From the NCBI RefSeq assembly GCF_001940245.1, contig NZ_MJIG01000004.1, positions 186,001 to 250,000 on the forward strand: a stretch of DNA of 64,000 nt. Reading direction: 5' to 3'. Shown piece after piece: positions 17,198 to 25,364 of the stretch. A program made the translations under genes and the position numbers. The DNA comes from Anaerostipes sp. 992a. Lineage in GTDB: Bacteria > Bacillota > Clostridia > Lachnospirales > Lachnospiraceae. The notes below the pieces were generated by a model, which had not been told where the DNA came from, searched no databases, and saw only the letters and a program-made list of their open reading frames with translations. Position 1 is the stretch's first letter, and each line of letters begins with the position of its first letter.

Positions 17198-19273
17198 TTA
17201 GTCGTTCTTGGCTTCTTTTAAGATCTTTTCCTGTACGTCAAATGGCATCTGCTCATAACGACTGAATTCATATGAAAATTCTCCGCTTCCGCCAGTCATA
17301 GAACGTAAGGTAGTTGAATATCCAACCAGACTTCCCAATGGCACGTCTGCAATGATTTCCTGCTTACCTTCCAGTGGATTCATTCCCAATACTCTTCCGC
17401 GACGTTTATTCAGATCCCCCATAACATCTCCAGTATAGTTATCGGTTACCACTACCTTCAGAGATACGATAGGTTCTAACAGAACAGGATTTGCATCCAT
17501 AATACCATTCTTAAATGCCATCTTAGATGCCATCTTAAATGCCAATTCAGAAGAATCTACTGGATGATAAGAACCGTCTAACAATGTTGCCTTAATACCA
17601 ACAACTGGATAGCCAGCCAATGGTCCTGCTTCACAGCTTTCTGCAACCCCTTTTTCTACTGCAGGGAAATAATTCTTTGGTACTGCTCCTCCAAAAATCT
17701 TTTCATCAAATGTATATGGTGTATCCAGATCGCCAGATGGCTCGAATTCCATCTTAACATCACCGTACTGTCCATGTCCACCGGATTGCTTTTTGTATTT
17801 TCCCTGTACCGTAACTTTTCCTCGGATAGTTTCCTTATATGCAATTCTTGGTTTGGTCAGTTCGATCTCAACTTTATAACGTTCTTTCAACTTGCTGACT
17901 ACAACGTCTAAGTGCTGATCACCTAAACCATATAACAAAATCTGTTTGTTCTCTTTGTCGTTTACTTCCTTTAAAGTAAGGTCTTCTTCCATCAGACGTT
18001 TGATGGCGCTGGACGCTTTGTCTTCTTCACCCTTTTTCTTTGTTACATAGCTCATAAATGTATATGGAGTTGGAACTGGAGTCTTTTCGTAAATGATCGG
18101 ACAATCTTTTGTAGATAACGTATCTCTCGTCTGGGAAACTGCCAGCTTGGCAATGGCACCGATATCTCCTGCATTAAGCATATCGACTTCCACATTATCC
18201 TTGCCTTTTAATATATACAGTTTACCAACCTTTTCTTCTTCGCCTTTTTCTGCATTATACAATACAGAATCCTTCTTCAGAACACCGTCACATACTTTTA
18301 CCAATGAGAATTTTCCCACAAATGGATCTACAATGGTCTTAAAGATATATGCGGATACCGGCTTACTGCTGTCATATTCTGCAACATAGGCTTCTTCTGT
18401 CTTCTGGTTCACACCATGATAGATGACATTATCCTTAACTGGAGATGGAAAATACTTCTTAATTGCTTTTAAAACAGCATGTGGGCCGTATCTCATAACA
18501 GAAGATCCCATCAATACAGGAATGATATCCCCTTCAATAACGGTCTGACGAAGTGCCAGAGATACTTCTTCTCTTGTAAATGTTCCGCCTTCAAAATAAC
18601 GTTCCATATACTCTTCGCTGGTCTCTGCAACTGCTTCCATCAGCATATCTTTGCATTCGTCTAATTCGTCGATCTCGCCCTCATCGATATCATATTTCTC
18701 ATAAGTTCCGTCAGGATTATAACGACGTCCTGCCATCTTAACTACATTTACAAATCCCATGAACTTATCTTCTTCCCATAATGGTAACTGGAATGGTGCG
18801 ATCTTCTGTCCATACAGATCCTTTAGCTTACTAACCACTCCCATAAAATCTGCTTTCTCGCTGTCAATATTAGACACGAATACCATGCAAGGAATATGGT
18901 AATCACGGCAATATTCAAACGCCTTTATGGTACCAACCTGTACACCATCTGTTCCTGAAATACAGATGATCGCTGCATCTGCAACGCTTAACGCTTCGTA
19001 AACCTCCCCTGAAAAATCAAAAAAGCCAGGTGTATCTAAAAGATTAATCTTGATTCCTTCATATTCAATCGGAACAACGGAAGCCTGAATAGAGAATTTA
19101 CGCTTGATCTCTTCTTTATCATAATCGCTGATCGTTCCGCCCTCTTCAATCGTACGAATACGATTGATCATACCAGCTGCATATGCCAATCCTTCAAGCA
19201 AAATAGTCTTTCCGCTTCCGCCGTGCCCTAGTAATACTACGTTTCTGATTTTGTCTGACTCATATACGTTCAT
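17198..19273 (-). CDS. Elongation factor G-like GTPase (FusA2 type)
   Basis: The 691-residue translational GTPase has G1 GHGGSGKT (canonical EF-G has AHIDAGKT), G3 DTPGFFDF, a divergent G4 (VSNIDSEKAD instead of NKxD) and full EF-G domains II-V, including a domain IV segment SGGHGQYGDVK. These deviations mark the EF-G-like (EF-G2) paralogue group, whose role is unclear and which is usually not the main translocase. Start ATG 19273 has GGAGGG upstream. Its operon partner is an alarmone-hydrolase-like HD protein, which hints at a stress or translation-recovery role (inference). Confidence 0.9.
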   Translation of the reverse strand: MNVYESDKIRNVVLLGHGGSGKTILLEGLAYAAGMINRIRTIEEGGTISDYDKEEIKRKFSIQASVVPIEYEGIKINLLDTPGFFDFSGEVYEALSVADAAIICISGTDGVQVGTIKAFEYCRDYHIPCMVFVSNIDSEKADFMGVVSKLKDLYGQKIAPFQLPLWEEDKFMGFVNVVKMAGRRYNPDGTYEKYDIDEGEIDELDECKDMLMEAVAETSEEYMERYFEGGTFTREEVSLALRQTVIEGDIIPVLMGSSVMRYGPHAVLKAIKKYFPSPVKDNVIYHGVNQKTEEAYVAEYDSSKPVSAYIFKTIVDPFVGKFSLVKVCDGVLKKDSVLYNAEKGEEEKVGKLYILKGKDNVEVDMLNAGDIGAIAKLAVSQTRDTLSTKDCPIIYEKTPVPTPYTFMSYVTKKKGEEDKASSAIKRLMEEDLTLKEVNDKENKQILLYGLGDQHLDVVVSKLKERYKVEIELTKPRIAYKETIRGKVTVQGKYKKQSGGHGQYGDVKMEFEPSGDLDTPYTFDEKIFGGAVPKNYFPAVEKGVAESCEAGPLAGYPVVGIKATLLDGSYHPVDSSELAFKMASKMAFKNGIMDANPVLLEPIVSLKVVVTDNYTGDVMGDLNKRRGRVLGMNPLEGKQEIIADVPLGSLVGYSTTLRSMTGGSGEFSYEFSRYEQMPFDVQEKILKEAKND

Positions 19274-19307
19274 CTTCTAGCCCTCCAATACTAAATTCGT
19301 TATTCAT

Positions 19308-19336
19308 ATTTTACTAGAAATCAAAGCAACATTCAA
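19308..19336 (-). promoter_or_regulatory. Promoter of the EF-G-like/HD operon
   Basis: Minus-strand -35 TTGAAT and -10 TAAAAT are 17 bases apart, 35 bases before the start codon. Confidence 0.6.
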
Positions 19337-19449
19337 TACTTTTGGATACTTTACACAAAAAATTCCACACTTTTTTGTATCAAAATAGAAGCTTCCGTCC
19401 ATGCTTCCCATTTTGTTCCAACACTTTATTGCCTTAAAGCATTAATGTA

Positions 19450-19478
19450 TTGACTTTCCTACTTTTTTTGTGTACAAT
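19450..19478 (+). promoter_or_regulatory. SigA-type promoter of tyrA-aroA
   Basis: -35 TTGACT and -10 TACAAT are 17 bases apart, 37 bases upstream of the tyrA start. Confidence 0.8.
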
Positions 19479-19514
19479 GAATTGGAGATTTTATCGAAAG
19501 ATTGGTGAATAAAT

Positions 19515-20630
19515 ATGAAACAAGACAAACGCGAAACCTTATGCATTGGCTTTGTAGGATTAGGATTAATTGGTGGTTCCATAGCCAAGGCAATCCGCAG
19601 AGTCTTTCCAAATTACAAATTGATCGGATTTGATACGGATACCGAAGCACTACAGGCTGCCAAAGACGATGGCACCTTGGATATTACTGTACATAATGTA
19701 AAATCTGAGTTTTATCCATGTGATTACATCTTCTTATGCACACCAGTAGGACATAACATGGCATATCTTTCTATTTTACAGGAATGCTTAAATCCAGACT
19801 GTATCATCACCGATGTAGGAAGTGTAAAAAGTCCGATTCACGAGATGGTCAAGACCCTAGGCATGGAAAAACGTTTTATCGGCGGACATCCTATGGTAGG
19901 TTCTGAAAAGAGCGGCTACAGTGCATGTCATGACCGTTTGATCGAGAATGCTTATTACTTCCTGACTCCGACGGACAAGGTCCCTCAGGAAAAGGTAAAT
20001 GAACTAAATAGTTTTATAGAAGAATTAGGTGCTATGACCATCCATCTTGATGCAGTCGAGCACGACCAGATTACAGCAGCTATCAGCCATGTGCCTCATC
20101 TTCTTGCCTGCGAACTGGTGCACACCGTACGAAAGATGGATACGAAGGACGGTATGCTTAAGCAGCTCTGTGCAGGAGGATTTAAGGATATTACCCGTAT
20201 CGCTTCTTCTTCCCCGGAAGTATGGGAGCAGATTACTATCTCCAACCGCAAGAATATTGCCCATCTGCTGGAGAACGTCATCGGAGATCTTAATGAGCTT
20301 CTGGATGCGATCAATGACACAGAGAACGATTATATCAACCAGTATTTTCAGATGGCTGGAGAGTACCGTGATTCCGTACCAGAAACTGCCGTAGGCCTGA
20401 TGCAGAAGACACATGAGCTTTTCCTGGATATCCCAGACGAACCTGGTATGCTTGGTGCTGCCTTTACACTTCTGGGCCAACACAACATTAACATTAAGAA
20501 TATCGGTATTATTCATAACCGTGAATACGAAGAAGGCTGCTTAAAGCTTGTTCTGCATGATAATGAATCTGCAATTCAGGCAGCACAGATTTTCCGCGAA
20601 CACGATTACGTGGTATATCAGAGAAAATAA
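19515..20630 (+). CDS. tyrA: Prephenate dehydrogenase with C-terminal ACT domain
   Basis: This 371-residue enzyme converts prephenate to 4-hydroxyphenylpyruvate in tyrosine synthesis. The N-terminal Rossmann motif GFVGLGLIGGSIAKA binds NAD(P). The catalytic region includes FIGGHPMVGSEKSG and the His in ISHVPHLLA. A C-terminal ACT domain (about 297-371, DIPDEPGMLGAAFTLLGQHN) probably gives tyrosine feedback control. The gene lies 44 bases upstream of aroA on the same strand, forming a small aromatic amino acid operon. Confidence 0.95.
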   Translation: MKQDKRETLCIGFVGLGLIGGSIAKAIRRVFPNYKLIGFDTDTEALQAAKDDGTLDITVHNVKSEFYPCDYIFLCTPVGHNMAYLSILQECLNPDCIITDVGSVKSPIHEMVKTLGMEKRFIGGHPMVGSEKSGYSACHDRLIENAYYFLTPTDKVPQEKVNELNSFIEELGAMTIHLDAVEHDQITAAISHVPHLLACELVHTVRKMDTKDGMLKQLCAGGFKDITRIASSSPEVWEQITISNRKNIAHLLENVIGDLNELLDAINDTENDYINQYFQMAGEYRDSVPETAVGLMQKTHELFLDIPDEPGMLGAAFTLLGQHNINIKNIGIIHNREYEEGCLKLVLHDNESAIQAAQIFREHDYVVYQRK

Positions 20631-20674
20631 CTATTTCCCAGCAGCCATAGATTTTAATACAAAGGAGACTTGAT

Positions 20675-21952
20675 ATGAAATTAACACGCACAAAGGGACT
20701 TCATGGAACCATTTCCATCCCTGGAGATAAATCCATCAGCCACCGTTCCATTATGTTTGGATCCATTGCAGAAGGTACCACCACAATTCGAAACTTCCTG
20801 ATGGGAGCCGATTGTCTGGCTACTATCGACTGTTTCCGCTCTATGGGCATTGCGATCGATGTCAGCGATGAGGTGGTAACCGTACATGGTAAGGGACTTC
20901 ATGGCCTTACCAAACCTGACAAAACCCTGGATGTAGGCAATAGCGGCACAACGACCCGCCTGATTTCAGGAATCTTAAGTGGTCAGGATTTTGACGTTAC
21001 CTTATCTGGAGACGAATCCTTAAACAGCCGCCCGATGAAACGAATCATGACCCCATTGAATGCAATGGGAGCGAATATTACCAGTGTACATAATAACGGA
21101 TGTGCTCCTTTATCCATAAAGGGCAGCAAAATCAAAGCATTTCATTATGACTCCCCTGTCGCTTCCGCTCAGGTAAAATCCGCTGTTCTTCTGGCCGGCT
21201 TATATGGCGACGGTCCAACCAGCGTTACAGAGCCTGCCGTATCCAGAAATCATACCGAATTGATGCTTCAGTCTTTTGGTGTCGATGTCCGATGCGAAGG
21301 CAAGACCGCCACTGTCTACCCGCCAGAGACGATGACTGGTCAGGATATCGTAGTACCAGGTGATATTTCCTCTGCTGCTTACTTTATTGTCGCAGGCCTT
21401 ATCACTCCTGATTCCCAGATTACAATGAAGCATGTGGGTATCAATCAGACCAGAGATGGTATCATAAAAGTCTGCCAGGCTATGGGGGCTGACATTACCC
21501 TTTCCAATGTTCAGGATGACAATGGAGAGCCGACTGCAGATATTACAGTAAAAAGCAGCAAGTTACACGGAACCGTTATCGGCGGAGATCTGATTCCAAC
21601 CTTAATTGACGAACTTCCGATCATCGCCGTTCTGGCCTGCTTCGCAGAAGGCGAAACTGTTATCAAAAATGCAGAAGAATTAAAAGTAAAAGAATCCAAC
21701 CGCATCGACCTTATGGTAAATAACCTTGTGCGCATGGGTGCAGATGCGATAGCCACAGAAGATGGTATGATCATCCACGGTGGCAAGCCATTACATGGCA
21801 TAAGCATCAACTGTAAATACGACCATCGCATTGCCATGACCTTCTCCATTGCCGGTATCAATGCCGACGGAGAAACTGTGATCGAAGATGCCCAGTGCGT
21901 AGATGTATCTTATCCAACATTTTATGATACATTAAAGCAGCTGGCGCAGTAA
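20675..21952 (+). CDS. aroA: 3-phosphoshikimate 1-carboxyvinyltransferase (EPSP synthase)
   Basis: This 425-residue enzyme of the shikimate pathway joins shikimate-3-phosphate and PEP. Motifs present: PGDKSISHRSIMFG (PEP and S3P binding), the conserved LDVGNSGTTTRL loop, SLNSRPMKR and the active-site stretch KVKESNRI followed by YDHRIAMTF. The start has AAAGGAG upstream. It is the second gene of the tyrA-aroA operon and is followed by a strong terminator shared with the convergent GT2 gene. Confidence 0.97.
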   Translation: MKLTRTKGLHGTISIPGDKSISHRSIMFGSIAEGTTTIRNFLMGADCLATIDCFRSMGIAIDVSDEVVTVHGKGLHGLTKPDKTLDVGNSGTTTRLISGILSGQDFDVTLSGDESLNSRPMKRIMTPLNAMGANITSVHNNGCAPLSIKGSKIKAFHYDSPVASAQVKSAVLLAGLYGDGPTSVTEPAVSRNHTELMLQSFGVDVRCEGKTATVYPPETMTGQDIVVPGDISSAAYFIVAGLITPDSQITMKHVGINQTRDGIIKVCQAMGADITLSNVQDDNGEPTADITVKSSKLHGTVIGGDLIPTLIDELPIIAVLACFAEGETVIKNAEELKVKESNRIDLMVNNLVRMGADAIATEDGMIIHGGKPLHGISINCKYDHRIAMTFSIAGINADGETVIEDAQCVDVSYPTFYDTLKQLAQ

Positions 21953-22035
21953 ATTCGCTTTCTTTTATCTTTTTCAATATAATATATGGAAGACAGTATA
22001 CTCCTTTGCTTTATATGCTGCCTTCCACCGATGAG

Positions 22036-22071
22036 AAAAGGTGAACTTCCATTTACAGAAGTTCACCTTTT
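22036..22071. terminator. Bidirectional terminator that overlaps the end of the GT2 gene
   Basis: A perfect 14-bp stem (22036-22049 with 22058-22071) is followed by T on the + strand. The right arm also encodes the last codons of the minus-strand GT2 gene, so one hairpin serves both convergent operons. Confidence 0.85.
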
Positions 22072-22988
22072 TTCATCTTCCCACATTGCTTTGCAATAAT
22101 ATAACGTGGTCTTCCTTTGATTTCTTCATAAATCTTGGCAATATAATAGCCGATAATTCCCAGGCTGATCATAATCATACTACCGGTAAACAGCTGTATA
22201 ATGATCACCGTAGTAAATCCTTCCAGTGCAACGCCCTGAAACTTTTGTACCAGAGCAATGCCTCCCAGAATCAGGGAAAAAAATAACATAATTCCCCCTA
22301 AAATAGTTACAATCTGCATCGGTGCCGCCGAAAAAGATGCAAGATTAGATACTGCATATTTTACCAATGCCCATGTGGACCATTTGGACTCTCCACATTC
22401 ACGTTCCTGCACCTCAAATTGGACGGAAGCCGTTGTAAATCCTATCCAGGAGGAAAGAGCCCGGAAAAAGGCCTGCTTTTCCTGCATATTTAACAGAACA
22501 TTGACCGCCTTACGATCTAGAAGCTTAAAATCAGATGCCCTGCTCATATCCATATGAATGGCTTTTCCCATGAGCTTATAAAAACATCTGGCACCAAAAG
22601 CGTGCCATGGACTTTCTTCTCCACGGCTTTTCTTCACGCCTTCAATCACCTCATAGCCCTGCTGCCAGAGATGATACATCTCCACCAGTTTTTCCGGTGG
22701 ATGCTGCAGATCACTATCCATCACCGCCACACAGTCACCTTGAGCCTTATCAAGTCCTGCAAAAATCGCAGACTCCTTTCCAAAGTTTCTGGAAAAGGCA
22801 ATCCCTCGGATCTTATCTGACTCTTCAGATAATCGACAAATGGTTTCCCAGGTCCTATCCTTTGAACCATCATCGATAAATATAATTTCATAATCAATCT
22901 CCGCTTCCCTCAAATGCCAGGAAACTTCTCCTGCTGCCTTCTGAATCATTTTCTCTTCATTATAAGCAGGTATAATTACTGATAACAT
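22053..22988 (-). CDS. GT2 polyprenyl-phosphate glycosyltransferase (GtrB/DPM-like)
   Basis: The 311-residue protein has a GT-A domain (SVIIPAYNEEKMIQKA, metal motif VMDSDLQHPPEK) and two C-terminal membrane segments at about 225-250 and 260-290 (VTILGGIMLFFSLILGGIAL and IIIQLFTGSMIMISLGIIGY). This is the layout of GtrB and dolichol-phosphate mannose synthase relatives, which transfer a sugar to a lipid phosphate carrier at the membrane. It is the last gene of the BY-kinase operon, 10 bases after the reductase gene, so the lipid-linked sugar may feed polysaccharide or wall glycosylation. Confidence 0.88.
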   Translation of the reverse strand: MLSVIIPAYNEEKMIQKAAGEVSWHLREAEIDYEIIFIDDGSKDRTWETICRLSEESDKIRGIAFSRNFGKESAIFAGLDKAQGDCVAVMDSDLQHPPEKLVEMYHLWQQGYEVIEGVKKSRGEESPWHAFGARCFYKLMGKAIHMDMSRASDFKLLDRKAVNVLLNMQEKQAFFRALSSWIGFTTASVQFEVQERECGESKWSTWALVKYAVSNLASFSAAPMQIVTILGGIMLFFSLILGGIALVQKFQGVALEGFTTVIIIQLFTGSMIMISLGIIGYYIAKIYEEIKGRPRYIIAKQCGKMKKGELL

Positions 22989-22998
22989 AAAATTTCAC

Positions 22999-23814
22999 TT
23001 ACCATTCATATCCAGGCTGATATCCGCGTTTTGTTATTCCTGTATTCTGTGCATAAATAGCAGCCATATCTTCTTCAGATAATACAAAATCAAAGACACT
23101 TGCATTTTCCACCATTCGGTGTTCCTTCACTGACTTCGGAATTGCGATAACACCTCTTTGCATATGCCATCTTAAGATAATCTGGGCTGGTGTCTTACCA
23201 TATTTCTCTGCCAGATTTATGATAGTTTCATTGGTCAGATCATTGCCCTGTCCCAATGGTCCCCATACTTCTACTGTGATTCCCTGTTCCTGGCAATATC
23301 TTACCAGCTCATCCTGTGTAAATAAGGGATGGCTTTCAATCTGATTGACCATCGGTTTGATCTTCGCCGTCTCTAAAAGTGTTTCCATATGATGCTTCTG
23401 GAAGTTGCAGACTCCAATGGCCTTCACTCTTCCTTCCTCATATAATCCTTCCAACACCTTCCAGGATCCGGCAACATCATTCAATGGCCAATGAAGCAGA
23501 TACATATCCACATCATCCAGTCCCAAATTGGCAAGGCTCTGTTCAAAGGTCTCTCTTACCTTTCCCTGCACCATATCGGTATACCAGATTTTTGTTACTA
23601 CCGTAATCTCTTCTCTCGGAACGCCGCTTCTTCTAATTCCTTCTCCCACTGCCGCTTCATTCTTATAGAACATAGCGGTATCAATGTGACGATATCCTAA
23701 TTTCAGCGCTGTGGAAACTGCCTGCGCAGCTTCCTCATCGTAGGTATCCCACATTCCAAGTCCAATCTGTGGTATTTTAAGGCCATTATTTAATGTAATA
23801 TACTCCATTTTCAT
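22999..23814 (-). CDS. Aldo/keto reductase
   Basis: This 271-residue TIM-barrel oxidoreductase carries the AKR tetrad: Asp in YRHIDTAMFY, Tyr in the same segment, Lys in VVTKIW and His in YLLHWPL. An NADPH-binding C-terminal region (AIPKSVKEHRMVENASVF) is present. Substrate is unknown. The ORF extends upstream to 23985, overlapping the BY-kinase gene, but ATG 23814 with TGGAGAA upstream is the likely start. An AACCGC/GCGGTT hairpin lies in the 70-base gap to the kinase gene. Its place in a polysaccharide control operon may be incidental. Confidence 0.9.
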   Translation of the reverse strand: MKMEYITLNNGLKIPQIGLGMWDTYDEEAAQAVSTALKLGYRHIDTAMFYKNEAAVGEGIRRSGVPREEITVVTKIWYTDMVQGKVRETFEQSLANLGLDDVDMYLLHWPLNDVAGSWKVLEGLYEEGRVKAIGVCNFQKHHMETLLETAKIKPMVNQIESHPLFTQDELVRYCQEQGITVEVWGPLGQGNDLTNETIINLAEKYGKTPAQIILRWHMQRGVIAIPKSVKEHRMVENASVFDFVLSEEDMAAIYAQNTGITKRGYQPGYEW

Positions 23815-23884
23815 AGTCAGTTCTCCATTTCTTACTATTAATGTTTTTATTTCAACCGCAAGAACGCGGTTGGTGTCCTTGCAT

Positions 23885-25333
23885 TTATTCTGATTCCTGC
23901 TGGGCTTTTTTCCCAATCTTTCGATAACGGAATTCATTCTTACTTCCACTGTATCCATGCTTTGTTCTGGTTGCACTGGCATCATTTAAAATACTTCCAA
24001 CGATCTTTACCCCTGAAGCTGCCAGAATCTCCGTACCTTCGATGATACGGTCGATCCATGTATAATCCTCCCGAACTACAAAAATAGCACCCTGCACATA
24101 CTGTCCAACGATGGCTGCATCTGACAACAGCCCACTTGGCGGCGTATCAATGATGACATAGTCTGCACGTTTTTCCAGTTCTTTGACAAAATTTTTCATC
24201 GTCTCTCCACTTAGGACGGATGCCGTATCAGAGATGGCTTCGGAACCAAGCAAAAGCTTTACATTGCTTTCTTTATACGGAATTAAGGCTTCCTGATAAG
24301 AAACCTGTCCCTTTAATACATCCAACGTGCCATTACCATGACGTTCCTCCGTAATGCCGAATACCTTGGCCGTAGATGGGTTCCGAAGGTCCGCATCAAC
24401 TAAGATCACAGACTTGCCCCTTGCTGCCAGAGACAATGCAATATTGGCAGATACGGTAGATTTTCCTTCACCGGGCATCGCACTGGTGATCAGGAACGAT
24501 TTCATTCCCTTTTCCCTGCTGATCCTCTCCAAACGAGTACGGATACTTCTGGTAGATTCCAAAAATCCATCTGGTATCTTCTGGTTATCGATCAGTACCA
24601 GTTCTGACTGCTGCTTACTGCTTCTCTTAAATCTGGCTCTTGGCAGCATTCCAATGGTCGGTACATTTAAGATTTTCTTCAAATCCTCTTCGTTATGAAT
24701 CGTCTTTCTGGTAAATGCATAGATCAAAATCAATACAAAGCAGATTGCGATTCCGATTAAAACTCCGATTCCCGCTTCTCTTTTGTAATTAAATGGATTG
24801 ATCGGTGCTGTTGGAACTCCGGATTCATCCAAAAGCTCCAAATGAGAGCTTCCGATTACATATTGTGCAACGGAAGGATACTTCTTAACGACAGATTTTA
24901 AAATCTTTTCTGCCATCTTTGGATCTTTAGATTTTACTTTTAATGTAAACAAGTTCGTATCCTGCATCACTTCCGCAGAAATGCTTCCAGGAATCTTCTT
25001 TACTCCTAAATCTTCCTTTACCACATCCTTCAAGATATCACTCTTTAAAATATACGGAAATGTTTTGGCCATCTGATTGGCTGTCTCGTTATCCAAATAT
25101 ACATTAGAGGATTCCGCAGAGATGCTGGCACTGATGGTATAGGTCTTATAAGCTTCATAATACTGTACATAAGTAATGCGTCGGTATCCGCAGAACAGTA
25201 CCATACATACGAGGATAATAACTGCAAAGCGGATCTTATAATGCTGTATTGCTTTTATCATATCTCGCAGCAAAGTAGTAATGTCGATCAAATCATGCTC
25301 TTCGCTGGAGTAAATCTTCTGTCTGTCTTCCAT
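23885..25333 (-). CDS. Bacterial tyrosine kinase fused to a Wzz domain (second of two)
   Basis: This 482-residue protein combines an N-terminal chain-length (Wzz/CpsC) domain, with membrane segments at about 36-55 and 188-210, and a C-terminal BY-kinase (CpsD-like). Kinase motifs are Walker A AMPGEGKSTVSAN, Walker A' ILVDADLRNP and Walker B YVIIDTPPSG. The C-terminal tail has only a few Tyr (HGYSGSKNEFRYRK). Such proteins control polysaccharide polymerisation through autophosphorylation, countered by the PHP phosphatase encoded upstream. It lies 31 bases after a paralogous kinase gene. Confidence 0.92.
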   Translation of the reverse strand: MEDRQKIYSSEEHDLIDITTLLRDMIKAIQHYKIRFAVIILVCMVLFCGYRRITYVQYYEAYKTYTISASISAESSNVYLDNETANQMAKTFPYILKSDILKDVVKEDLGVKKIPGSISAEVMQDTNLFTLKVKSKDPKMAEKILKSVVKKYPSVAQYVIGSSHLELLDESGVPTAPINPFNYKREAGIGVLIGIAICFVLILIYAFTRKTIHNEEDLKKILNVPTIGMLPRARFKRSSKQQSELVLIDNQKIPDGFLESTRSIRTRLERISREKGMKSFLITSAMPGEGKSTVSANIALSLAARGKSVILVDADLRNPSTAKVFGITEERHGNGTLDVLKGQVSYQEALIPYKESNVKLLLGSEAISDTASVLSGETMKNFVKELEKRADYVIIDTPPSGLLSDAAIVGQYVQGAIFVVREDYTWIDRIIEGTEILAASGVKIVGSILNDASATRTKHGYSGSKNEFRYRKIGKKAQQESE

Positions 25334-25364
25334 ACTATCTCCTTATTTAGATTTTTTCACTTAG

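Noticed and set aside
22999-23985. Long start of the aldo/keto reductase at 23985
   Set aside because: It would overlap the end of the BY-kinase gene by 100 bases, and the extra 57 residues do not resemble the family; ATG 23814 has a proper ribosome binding site.
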